This document shows, one piece after another, positions 8,688 through 16,348 of a stretch of 20,695 nucleotides of DNA. This DNA is from Chitinophagaceae bacterium. GTDB lineage: Bacteria; Bacteroidota; Bacteroidia; Chitinophagales; Chitinophagaceae. Made by a program: the position numbers and the translations under genes. The stretch is taken from positions 1-20,695 of the forward strand of contig JAGKWS010000072.1 of NCBI GenBank assembly GCA_021151685.1, written 5' to 3'. The notes beneath the pieces were generated by a model, which was not told where the DNA came from, made no database searches, and was given only the letters and a program-made list of their open reading frames with translations. Position 1 is the stretch's first letter. Every line of letters begins with the position of its first letter.

Positions 8688-8783
8688 GTGCAGAGGGGTG
8701 GCGAAAATAAGCTGTTTTTATGGTAAATACTGTTGAACAAATTATGAAGATATACAAACTGACATACCGCCGCCGCTCTGCAC
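8688..8783. repeat. Inverted repeat in the glycosyltransferase/glnS intergenic region
   Basis: GTGCAGAG (8688-8695) and CTCTGCAC (8776-8783), with partly matching outer flanks (CCGCA / AGTGG), enclose an 80-base AT-rich centre between the divergent genes. It could be an operator pair or chance; support is weak. Confidence 0.25.
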
Positions 8784-8934
8784 AGTGGTATTGTGGCAAT
8801 GGCATACACCCACAACAAGGTAAAACAAATGGGTATACGGCACATTGCCCCCCTTGCCGCGCCCCATGTAAATGACGTACTCTGTTTTTTACCAATGCAG
8901 CCGTTAAAAGCCCACATTGCTGCGTACATTTGCA

Positions 8935-8942
8935 CCACATTT
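8935..8942 (+). promoter_or_regulatory. Candidate -7 box for glnS
   Basis: TACATTTG, a full match to TAnnTTTG, ends 9 bases before the ATG at 8952. If used, the transcript would be nearly leaderless. No TTTG is seen at the -33 position. Confidence 0.4.
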
Positions 8943-8951
8943 TTGAAACTA

Positions 8952-10619
8952 ATGAGCGAAGAACGGTCACTTAACTTTCTGGAAGAGATTATAGAATCCG
9001 ATATTGCCGAAGGCATACATAACGGAAGGGTTCACACCCGTTTTCCACCAGAACCCAATGGCTACCTGCACATAGGTCATGCAGCATCTATATGCCTCAA
9101 CTTTGGACTGGCAAAAAAATACAATGGCCAATGCAATCTGCGTTTTGATGATACCAACCCGGCAACGGAAGAAACTGAATACGTAGAAAACATAAAGAAC
9201 GACATACAATGGCTCGGTTTTACGTGGGATAATGAGCTGTATGCATCAGATTATTTTGAGCAGTTGTATGACTTTGCGGTTACCCTTATCCAAAAGGGAC
9301 TTGCCTATGTAGACGACAGTACGGCCGAAGAAATAGCTGCCATGAAGGGGTCTACAGTTGCACCGGGCATCAACAGCCCTTACCGCGACCGTAGCATAGA
9401 AGAAAACTTGCAAATGTTTGCCGATATGCGTGCCGGCAAGTACAAGGACGGGGAGAAAACACTACGTGCCAAAATAGACATGGCACACCCCAACCTGCTG
9501 CTGCGCGACCCGCTTATGTACCGCATCAAGCACGAACACCACCACCGCACAGGCGATGCTTGGTGCATTTACCCCATGTACGACTTTGCACACGGACAAA
9601 GCGACAGCATAGAGCAGATAACACACTCTATATGCACATTAGAGTTTATACACCACCGTCCCTTGTACAATTGGTTCATAGAACAGTTGGGTATATTTCC
9701 ATCAAAGCAATATGAATTTGCCCGCCGCAACCTAACCTATACCGTTATGAGCAAGCGCAAGCTGCTACAACTGGTAAACGAAGGCCATGTAAGCGGTTGG
9801 GACGACCCACGAATGCCTACCATAAGTGGTATGCGCCGCAGGGGTTACCCGGCCGAGGCTATCAGAAACTTCAGCGAAATGGCTGGTATAGCCAAACGCG
9901 AAAACATTGTAGACATCAGCATGCTGGAGTTTTGTGTGCGTGAGGTACTGAACAAAAAGGCCAACCGGGTAATGGCCGTGCTGGACCCTGTGAAGCTGGT
10001 AATCACCAATTATCCCGAAGGACAGGAAGAGTTGTTTACAACAGACAACAACCCCGAAGACGAAACAGCAGGTAACCGCACCCTACCCTTCAGCCGCGAG
10101 GTATGGATAGAACGCGAAGATTTTATGGAAAACGCTCCAAAGAAATTTTTCAGGCTGGCACCGGGTAATATGGTGCGGCTAAAGAGTGCCTACATTGTAA
10201 AATGCGAGGGATGCGTAAAGGATGATGCCGGAAACATAACCGAGGTACACTGTACCTACCTGCCCGAAAGCAAGAGTGGCAACGATACCAGTGGCCTCAC
10301 GGTAAAGGGTACCATACATTGGGTAAGTGTACCCCATGCACGCACAGCTACTGTGCGCCTGTACGAAAGACTGTTCCATGTCGAAAACCCGTCGGCTGAA
10401 GAAGGTGACTTTAAAGAATACATCAACCCTGCGTCCATGCAAGTACTGGACTCTGTATTTGTAGAACCAGCTCTGGCCAGCGCAGTGGCTGGAGAAAGCT
10501 ACCAATTTATGCGCAAGGGCTACTTCTCTGCCGATAAAGACAGCACAACCGATAAACTGATCTTTAACCGCACTGTAACCCTGAAAGATGCTTGGGCCAA
10601 AGAGCAGAAAAAGAATTGA
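8952..10619 (+). CDS. glnS: Glutaminyl-tRNA synthetase
   Basis: 555 residues, the usual GlnRS length. It charges tRNA-Gln with glutamine in the cytoplasm. The class I signature is intact: FPPEPNGYLHIGHA with HIGH at 40-43, RFDDTNP (64-70), and a KMSKS-equivalent VMSKR (265-269). The all-beta anticodon-binding part fills roughly 335-545. The first motif and the FAHGQSDSIEQITHSICTLEF stretch favour GlnRS over GluRS. The frame is open further upstream (to 8793), but the extra 53 codons are not family-like; the ATG at 8952, MSEERSLNFLEEII, matches the normal beginning. It is divergent from the glycosyltransferase and converges on the protease gene across a strong hairpin. Direct charging means this organism need not rely on the GatCAB route for Gln. 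Confidence 0.97.
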   Translation: MSEERSLNFLEEIIESDIAEGIHNGRVHTRFPPEPNGYLHIGHAASICLNFGLAKKYNGQCNLRFDDTNPATEETEYVENIKNDIQWLGFTWDNELYASDYFEQLYDFAVTLIQKGLAYVDDSTAEEIAAMKGSTVAPGINSPYRDRSIEENLQMFADMRAGKYKDGEKTLRAKIDMAHPNLLLRDPLMYRIKHEHHHRTGDAWCIYPMYDFAHGQSDSIEQITHSICTLEFIHHRPLYNWFIEQLGIFPSKQYEFARRNLTYTVMSKRKLLQLVNEGHVSGWDDPRMPTISGMRRRGYPAEAIRNFSEMAGIAKRENIVDISMLEFCVREVLNKKANRVMAVLDPVKLVITNYPEGQEELFTTDNNPEDETAGNRTLPFSREVWIEREDFMENAPKKFFRLAPGNMVRLKSAYIVKCEGCVKDDAGNITEVHCTYLPESKSGNDTSGLTVKGTIHWVSVPHARTATVRLYERLFHVENPSAEEGDFKEYINPASMQVLDSVFVEPALASAVAGESYQFMRKGYFSADKDSTTDKLIFNRTVTLKDAWAKEQKKN

Positions 10620-10630
10620 TTGATACAATC

Positions 10631-10679
10631 ATAATACAAGACGGGCCGCACTGCACAAGAGCGGCCCGTCTTGTATTAT
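10631..10679. terminator. Bidirectional hairpin terminator between glnS and the protease gene
   Basis: Perfect 19-bp stem, ATAATACAAGACGGGCCGC (10631-10649) against its complement at 10661-10679, with an 11-base loop. It starts 11 bases after the glnS stop. The stop codon of the convergent protease gene (10676-10678) lies inside the right arm. There is a GC-rich core with AT-rich ends but no long T-tract. Confidence 0.8.
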
Positions 10680-11746
10680 AACCCTGCCGCAGCAAGCCTT
10701 ATGTGGCCTTCTAACTGTTGTTGCACAATATGCAATGGCGAAGCAATGGCATTGACATACTGAAAATTGCCCTCGCGGTCGTTGTTGATAGAGAGTTGCA
10801 CCCCGCTGGCCTCACTTTGTATGGCATTGGCACAAAAAATGCCTGTAACCGGGTTGTGGGAAAGATATGGAGCCCCCGACGAGCCGAAGCGGAAGTATCC
10901 GCTGATGAGGTAACGCAGCCCCTCGAATAGGTAGTTTCCACCAACATCATCTTGAGATATCCCAAAATGATCGAGCGCACCATCTATAGATGCTCTGTTA
11001 AGCAGACGACCACCGGGCCCGCCGGGCGAACTTTGTAAGCAGTATAAATTACCTGCCGACTCGTCCAGAAAATCAAAGTTGACCGGTATCGACGGTAGCT
11101 GATTCAATATTTCCTTCGGGGTATCGGTTATGCGGTACAATGCAATGTCGGCACCATACCAAGCCTCTACCAACTCTACGGGCAACATAAATGTGTATTT
11201 ATGCGCCTCGGGGTCGTAGAACTGCATAGTAGGGCTAAAAAGATGGGTGGCATCAGGATTGTTGTAAAACGAATTATTGCGAAACTGCAATATAACGTGC
11301 GGGCGACATATGCCCTTCTGCGCCATCGTTACCCAGCGGGTATCGAACCTTTTCTGCCGCAAAATATTGGCTATATTCTGTAAACTAACTGTGTCTGTAG
11401 CCGAAAGGTAGCGTTTACGAGTATAGTCGTCGGTAAAATAATACTGCTCCATATGGCGGTTTTGCGCCCCATCCAGTCGGGAGAGTATCTCCGTCTGGTA
11501 CAAATCAAGATCAATAGAGCGGAAATACCCCGCTTGTATGCGCAGGTTATGCGCCACTGTCAGTAGTAACCCATTGCCAATGTAAAAGCAACAAATATTG
11601 TTTTCGAATGTACGCCTTTGAGGCTCGTCCCAATTATACAGCCACATCAGGCGCATCAGTGGCGATGTCAGCTCGTCTATAAGTGCCAGTTTCTTCTTGG
11701 TGACATTGTCACCCACTCCTTCATTGATACCAAACTGTAAGAACAT
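10676..11746 (-). CDS. Trypsin-like (chymotrypsin-fold) serine peptidase, uncharacterised
   Basis: 356 residues from the ATG at 11746. It has no signal peptide, so it is likely cytoplasmic. The triad can be placed by motif: His66 in LLLTVAHNL (like TAAHC), Asp200 in YGADIALYRI (like DIxLxxL) and Ser290 in RFGSSGAPYL (like GDSGGP). About 134 residues separate His and Asp, far more than in trypsin, and contain predicted helical and mixed sequence. The N-terminal ~60 residues (LALIDELTSPLMRLMW) are an unrecognised addition. An earlier in-frame ATG at 11791 would add MLYAVYLFLHHHCRN; I prefer 11746 because those codons overlap an AT-rich promoter-like segment. Housekeeping neighbours do not hint at a substrate. 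Comparable stand-alone cytoplasmic trypsin-like domains occur in bacterial conflict and defence proteins, but nothing here proves that role. Confidence 0.75.
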   Translation of the reverse strand: MFLQFGINEGVGDNVTKKKLALIDELTSPLMRLMWLYNWDEPQRRTFENNICCFYIGNGLLLTVAHNLRIQAGYFRSIDLDLYQTEILSRLDGAQNRHMEQYYFTDDYTRKRYLSATDTVSLQNIANILRQKRFDTRWVTMAQKGICRPHVILQFRNNSFYNNPDATHLFSPTMQFYDPEAHKYTFMLPVELVEAWYGADIALYRITDTPKEILNQLPSIPVNFDFLDESAGNLYCLQSSPGGPGGRLLNRASIDGALDHFGISQDDVGGNYLFEGLRYLISGYFRFGSSGAPYLSHNPVTGIFCANAIQSEASGVQLSINNDREGNFQYVNAIASPLHIVQQQLEGHIRLAAAGL

Positions 11747-11848
11747 ATTGCGGCAATGATGATGAAGGAATAAATATACAGCATATAGCATTGCCAAAAG
11801 CTGTCCGCCAACACTCGGGCCAACAGAGAGTGTAAATTTTGTGTTAGC

Positions 11849-11992
11849 GAAGATGGCGAACTAAAACACAACAAACATATCATTGTACACAATACGAACG
11901 TACTCCGAATGATAATCATTTAAGGGCCTCCACAATGCCGCACAATTGAAAAATAGAATTGTTGAAATGGCAGACTTTATTTTGCCATCTTC
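11849..11992. promoter_or_regulatory. Symmetric GCCATCTTC elements in the protease/holB divergent region
   Basis: GAAGATGGC (11849-11857) and GCCATCTTC (11984-11992) form a 9-bp inverted pair. The match extends imperfectly into flanks TTAGC / CTTAGC on the outer sides and GAA / TTTT on the inner sides. Each copy faces one of the two divergent genes, and the right one directly precedes the holB -7 box. This could be a shared regulator site or a duplicated promoter element. Confidence 0.3.
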
Positions 11993-11995
11993 ACT

Positions 11996-12003
11996 TAGCT
12001 TTG
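11996..12003 (+). promoter_or_regulatory. Candidate -7 box for holB
   Basis: TAGCTTTG, a full match to TAnnTTTG, lies 25 bases before the GTG start of holB. It immediately follows the GCCATCTTC element. The -33 position is not a clear TTTG. Confidence 0.45.
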
Positions 12004-12028
12004 CCCCTCTCAGAAAAACAGGCAAATC

Positions 12029-13165
12029 GTGAACTTCAGCAGTGTACCGGGCCAGGCAGCGGCCAAACATGGATTACTGAGTATGTGGGCTAATAACACG
12101 TTTCCGCATGCACTGCTGATAACCGGGGCCGAAGGTACCGGTGGGCTGCCAATGGCACTGGCATTGGTACAGTATATATTTTGCGAAAACAAAACCAATG
12201 CAGATTCTTGTGGCCATTGCGCCGGATGCAGCAAAATAACCAGGTTAGAGCATGCCGACCTTCATCTGAGCTTTCCAACTATTGCCCCCAAGCCCGGCAC
12301 CAAACCTATGAGCCGGCACTATATGCAGGAATTTAGGGAATTTGTAAAACAAACACCCTACGGCACTACCTACGACTGGCTGCAATACATAGATGCAGAA
12401 AACAAACAAGGCAATATAACCGCAGACGAGTGTAGGGAAATAATAGAAAAACTATACCTCAAATCTTATGAAGGGGGTAAAAAGGTATTGCTGATGTGGC
12501 GTGCCGAATACCTGGGCAAAGAGGGCAATATATTGCTAAAACTGATAGAGGAACCTCCTGCCGATACAATAATGATATTTGTAGCCGAAGACAGGGACGA
12601 AATACTTACCACTATACGGTCGCGCACACAAGAGGTGAGACTGATGCCGCTGACCGCAACAGAAATAGCCAATGCACTGATGAGCCGCAGCCAAACCGAC
12701 GAGCGGGTGGCCACGCAAATAAGCCTGATGGCAGGTGGTAGTTATACCCATGCATTGCATTTGCTACGCCATTCCGAAAACGACCTATTCCCGGAAGTGC
12801 GACAAATTTTCAATATGTTGTTTACCAATAATGGTGTCACCATTTCGAAGATTGTTGACGAGTGGTCTAAAGCAGGCCGCGAGCAACAAAAAAACTTGCT
12901 TCAATACATCATTTACCTGATGGAGTATACTATACGCGCCAAGTTAGCACCGCAGTTAGAATTGCCTCTGCCCGCCAGCGAGGCCGACTTTGTAAAAAAA
13001 CTGGCATCAAGCAAGCTTACATTTCAGGGGTTGGCAGCTATCACCAAAGTGCTGGGCGAAACCATGTATTACATAGAAAGGAATGGCCACGGCAAGACAC
13101 AACTACATGCCATGCTTATAAAAATGCACCGCATAGTGCTGGGCAATATGAACTACGATGTGTAG
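12029..13165 (+). CDS. holB: DNA polymerase III clamp-loader subunit delta'
   Basis: 378 residues. Part of the clamp loader that puts the beta sliding clamp on primed DNA. MNFSSVPGQ fits the family beginning. The P-loop is degenerate (GAEGTGGLP, 33-41, without the Lys-Ser/Thr), as expected for delta', which does not hydrolyse ATP. Four cysteines, Cys52, Cys61, Cys64 and Cys67, form the zinc module at the spacing known from E. coli. LLKLIEEPPADTIMIFVAED and TIRSRTQEV are the sensor-1 region; the usual SRC motif is SRT here. The start is GTG at 12029: an in-frame TAG lies at 11996-11998 and no ATG intervenes. Weak purine-rich RBS (ACAGG). The gene converges on the GWxTD gene with only 33 bases between the stops and no clear terminator. 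Confidence 0.94.
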   Translation: MNFSSVPGQAAAKHGLLSMWANNTFPHALLITGAEGTGGLPMALALVQYIFCENKTNADSCGHCAGCSKITRLEHADLHLSFPTIAPKPGTKPMSRHYMQEFREFVKQTPYGTTYDWLQYIDAENKQGNITADECREIIEKLYLKSYEGGKKVLLMWRAEYLGKEGNILLKLIEEPPADTIMIFVAEDRDEILTTIRSRTQEVRLMPLTATEIANALMSRSQTDERVATQISLMAGGSYTHALHLLRHSENDLFPEVRQIFNMLFTNNGVTISKIVDEWSKAGREQQKNLLQYIIYLMEYTIRAKLAPQLELPLPASEADFVKKLASSKLTFQGLAAITKVLGETMYYIERNGHGKTQLHAMLIKMHRIVLGNMNYDV

Positions 13166-13198
13166 CCATATTACCCTTTTATTAGTGCTACTACTACC

Positions 13199-14710
13199 CT
13201 ACCTGTTTTCAAAATACTGTTCAGCACGGGTATTCAAACTAAACCCATCGGTTGCCGCCCTGTTGTTTGTATATAGGTAGTTTCGCCAACCGGGGTTTAC
13301 TGTTTCACCGGGTACAGTGCAATGCAACAACTGGTAATCGCTCATATTTTGCGACTGCCGGTAGAACAAAAACAAAGAATTGGTGAGTTCTTTCTTATTG
13401 CTGAATTGTGTAAGCTGGTTGTATTGCCATATCTCGTAGGGTTTTGTACCTGCTTCGCCACTCACAGTTATAATATCTGTGGGGGGGCCGTACCGTAGCC
13501 ATATAAATCCACGGTCGGTTTCGTAACCAGCATTGCCGTTAGCAGTATATTTTTTATTTACTGTAGTTACCTTTTCAGAATATGCCTTCCATGCTCCGGC
13601 AGCATCGCCGGGCTTCAATGCTTCGAAATAGTTGTAAATAAAATATTTTATATACATTTCCTCCGGCTTCTTCAAAAAACCATTGATGGTATTTGTTTGC
13701 ATTGGGTCGGCAACCGGCAGCAGCATTTTTAGAATAGCGCGCAGTTGCGAGGGGGTATATTTATTCAGAAATGTTTTGTCCATATTCACAACCGTAACAC
13801 GTTCCATTCCTGTATCATTCAATATCTGCTTCATGGTTGCGGCTTTCTTCTCTTCTTTGTCGGGGTGCTGATTCAGTCTTTGAAAAAACAACCTCCTTGT
13901 AGCAATGATAAAACCATCTTTATCTGCTGCAGAAACATTTATGTAATAGTTACCCGAAGTAAGTCTGCCGATAGGCATACTGCCGTAGGCACGTGCACGC
14001 ATACCAGCTGCAATCGTATCGGTATGAGTAAAATCGGGCATAAAGGCATCACCCAATTTGCGGCTCAGTTGGGTAGTTATCACCAGCGGAAAACGGGTTG
14101 GGGCTACAGTGGCATCATCTACATGGTACAAGTCTGCACTATAATGCAGCACCCTTCTTTCGGTGCCGGCAAAATTGCCGGGTAACACCTCAATAGATCT
14201 TACCGAATCGGAACCTCCATTCAGGCGAATACTGCCAAAGAAAGGTTTGTCTGTTTCAGTTTCATAATCGGTACTATCTGTAACAGAATATTTACTGGCA
14301 GTGTCATTCATGTCGGTAAGCTGAAACCGCATACGCACACGGCCACCCCTCGCTTTCTCTAATACATACATTTGCTGCCCTCCAACAGCAATGCCAGCCA
14401 AACCTGCCACATTCTTTTGTGGCAATGTGTTGATGGTAAACATATCGTAAAGAATAGTCCCCCCTTCGTCTGTAAATGTTATTTGTGCTTGTACAGAGGC
14501 TACAATTTCTTTACGGCTGTTGGTTACAAAGTGCAGCGAGGGTGGCTCGGCCCGCCACATTACCTGCATAGTGGGAACAAACTTACCATCGGCCGCCTTG
14601 GTGTAATATAAAGACGAGGTGACAGAAGCACTGATCCAGGCGTTGGCCTGAATAGAATGGAAGGCAAGAAATAGCAGGAAGATAAAGCGGGAAGATACAA
14701 TACGGCACAT
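13199..14710 (-). CDS. GWxTD domain-containing exported protein
   Basis: 503 residues from the ATG at 14710, with a signal peptide at about 1-25 (MCRIVSSRFIFLLFLAFHSIQANA). The middle (about 30-290) is beta-rich with no recognised domain, and includes segments such as ETDKPFFGSIRLNGGSDSVRSIEVLPG. The C-terminal GWxTD domain (about 300-503) has the diagnostic block GYETDRGFIWLRYGPPTDI near residue 395, followed by YEIWQY and the LFLFYR strand. The family is defined from Bacteroidota and allied phyla and has no established biochemical function; export to the periplasm or cell surface is inferred. A TTG three codons earlier is possible but less likely. It is divergent from the histidine kinase, with about 96 bases between them, so the two could share regulation. 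Confidence 0.9.
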   Translation of the reverse strand: MCRIVSSRFIFLLFLAFHSIQANAWISASVTSSLYYTKAADGKFVPTMQVMWRAEPPSLHFVTNSRKEIVASVQAQITFTDEGGTILYDMFTINTLPQKNVAGLAGIAVGGQQMYVLEKARGGRVRMRFQLTDMNDTASKYSVTDSTDYETETDKPFFGSIRLNGGSDSVRSIEVLPGNFAGTERRVLHYSADLYHVDDATVAPTRFPLVITTQLSRKLGDAFMPDFTHTDTIAAGMRARAYGSMPIGRLTSGNYYINVSAADKDGFIIATRRLFFQRLNQHPDKEEKKAATMKQILNDTGMERVTVVNMDKTFLNKYTPSQLRAILKMLLPVADPMQTNTINGFLKKPEEMYIKYFIYNYFEALKPGDAAGAWKAYSEKVTTVNKKYTANGNAGYETDRGFIWLRYGPPTDIITVSGEAGTKPYEIWQYNQLTQFSNKKELTNSLFLFYRQSQNMSDYQLLHCTVPGETVNPGWRNYLYTNNRAATDGFSLNTRAEQYFENR

Positions 14711-14791
14711 TGACTGCAAATTACTGAATACGCACGGAGCGCAAGACGATGAAAATGAAAATAAAAAGCGAAAAAATTGTGCCGCAACATG

Positions 14792-14799
14792 TAGTTTTG
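14792..14799 (+). promoter_or_regulatory. Candidate -7 box for the histidine kinase
   Basis: TAGTTTTG, a full match to TAnnTTTG, ends 7 bases before the ATG at 14807, which would make the message essentially leaderless. No -33 TTTG at the standard distance. Confidence 0.4.
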
Positions 14800-14806
14800 A
14801 ACTGTC

Positions 14807-16198
14807 ATGAGAAAACGACTGACAATCATACTGATAGCTTTCTGTATTTCTTTCGTGTCTATGATTGCTCTTTCGCTGTTTTCAATAGGCAGGTTCACCA
14901 CATTTACCGACTATCTGAACGATGTATCGCATAGCAACGATGTAATACGGGCATTGTATAAAACAGAAGTCTACTTTAAAGACATAGACCGTTGGGAGCG
15001 TGGTTACATGGTGGCTGCCGATACCGGTTATGTGCGGGTAATAAACAACACTACCGACAGCTTATTGCAGATGTTGGACTCCGTCGAACATTTGGTATCA
15101 GACAATCCGGTACATGCACGCAACATGCTGGACCTCAGAGACGAAATTCAGCACCGGGTACTATCCTCCAAAGATAATCTGCACTATACCGATACGGTAA
15201 AAAACAAACAAGCTTCACCCTACTACTTTGAGGGCCGAAAGCACACCATACAGGTAAACCGTCTGCTGCGTGTGATGCATGCATTAGAAAACGACCTGCT
15301 GGTAGAGCGCATGAACAAACAGGTGTTCTATCAGCAACAAACGTCCAGCACCATCAAAACCCTTTTGCTCATATTTTGTCTGGTAACGCTCATACTATTT
15401 GCCCTGCTGGTAAAGCTGATGCGCTCGGGCATGTTGTATCAGGAAACGCTACAGGCAAAAATCATAGATTTAAAGCGTTCACATTCCGAATTGCAGGATA
15501 TAGCCTATCTCATCTCGCACGATTTGCAAGAACCACTGCGAAAAATACAAGTATTCAGCAATATGCTGCTGGTTAAAAAAAGCAATGCCGGCATGGACGA
15601 GGACAGCCGGGCAACACTGGAACGTATACATGGGTCGGCCAACAGAATGCAGTCGCTGATAGCCGATTTGGAACGCCTGACAAACCTTACCCGAACTGAC
15701 GAACAAAAGAAATCGACAGACCTGAATGTGCTGATGGACAAACTGATGACCGAAATGGGCCTGGCACTAAAGGAAAAAGAAGCTGTTGTGCGGGTAGAAC
15801 AGTTACCGGTAATAAAGGTCTACGAATCTCAGGTAAACGCCCTGTTTCGTGCATTGGTCGACAATGCCCTGAAATTTGCTATGGAAGACAGAAAACCGGA
15901 AATATACATCAGCTACAAGCTTACCGGCGCACCAGAGCTTACCGAAGATACAAGATCTATACCCAACCAACAGTTTCACTGCATCAGCATATCAGACAAC
16001 GGTATTGGCTTCGACAACATATACATATCAAATATATTCAAAATATTCAAACGCCTGCATGCCGGGCAATCGCGGTATGGTGGCAAGGGTATAGGTCTGG
16101 CTATATGCCAACGCATAATGGCCAACCATGAGGGCTATATTGTAGGCGAAGGAACACAAGACAAAGGTGCCACATTCAAGCTATATTTCCCTGCCTGA
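14807..16198 (+). CDS. CHASE3-type transmembrane sensor histidine kinase
   Basis: 463 residues. Transmembrane helix 1 spans about 6-26. A ~155-residue extracytoplasmic helical sensor follows, resembling CHASE3 (DRWERGYMVAADTGYVRVIN, then regular helices to VLSSKDN). Transmembrane helix 2 spans about 184-204. A short coiled-coil linker (DLKRSHSELQDIAYL) leads to the HisKA H-box ISHDLQEPLRKI, with phospho-acceptor His238. The HATPase domain has the N-box VDNALKFA (Asn353), G1 DNGIGFD (397-403), an F-box IFKIFKRLH, and G2 GGKGIGLAI (425-433). All catalytic motifs are intact, so it should autophosphorylate. No response regulator is encoded in this window, so it is an orphan kinase here. The bacteriophytochrome-like H-box SHDLQEPL is common in such kinases. 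The signal is unknown. Confidence 0.93.
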   Translation: MRKRLTIILIAFCISFVSMIALSLFSIGRFTTFTDYLNDVSHSNDVIRALYKTEVYFKDIDRWERGYMVAADTGYVRVINNTTDSLLQMLDSVEHLVSDNPVHARNMLDLRDEIQHRVLSSKDNLHYTDTVKNKQASPYYFEGRKHTIQVNRLLRVMHALENDLLVERMNKQVFYQQQTSSTIKTLLLIFCLVTLILFALLVKLMRSGMLYQETLQAKIIDLKRSHSELQDIAYLISHDLQEPLRKIQVFSNMLLVKKSNAGMDEDSRATLERIHGSANRMQSLIADLERLTNLTRTDEQKKSTDLNVLMDKLMTEMGLALKEKEAVVRVEQLPVIKVYESQVNALFRALVDNALKFAMEDRKPEIYISYKLTGAPELTEDTRSIPNQQFHCISISDNGIGFDNIYISNIFKIFKRLHAGQSRYGGKGIGLAICQRIMANHEGYIVGEGTQDKGATFKLYFPA

Positions 16199-16245
16199 CA
16201 AGTACCCACCGGGCGGCTGACAGTGTGTTAAAATGACGGCCGTTT

Positions 16246-16277
16246 TTTGATTATTTGGGGTATAATCGTCACTTTTG
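16246..16277 (+). promoter_or_regulatory. Candidate promoter for the TolC-family gene
   Basis: TTTG (16246-16249), exact 20-base spacer, then CACTTTTG (16270-16277), one mismatch from TAnnTTTG. It lies 71 bases before the ATG at 16349. The intergenic stretch 16199-16348 otherwise shows no gene. Confidence 0.4.
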
Positions 16278-16348
16278 ATGAGCGTTGCCATAGGGCAGCG
16301 AATCAATATAGGCGCGGCTTTCGGCCGTAGCGAGTTAATATAATCGAT

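Noticed and set aside
8793..8951. 53-codon N-terminal extension of glnS
   Set aside because: The frame is open but the extra residues are not like GlnRS, overlap the divergent promoter region, and the ATG at 8952 gives the standard beginning.
10620..10680. Possible small RNA or attachment site at the long palindrome
   Set aside because: Position exactly between two convergent stops and the GC-rich stem with AT-rich ends are better explained as a shared terminator.
13683..14185. Plus-strand frames of 62 and 146 codons opposite the GWxTD gene
   Set aside because: Cysteine- and histidine-rich antisense translations with no motif; the opposite strand encodes a recognisable exported protein.
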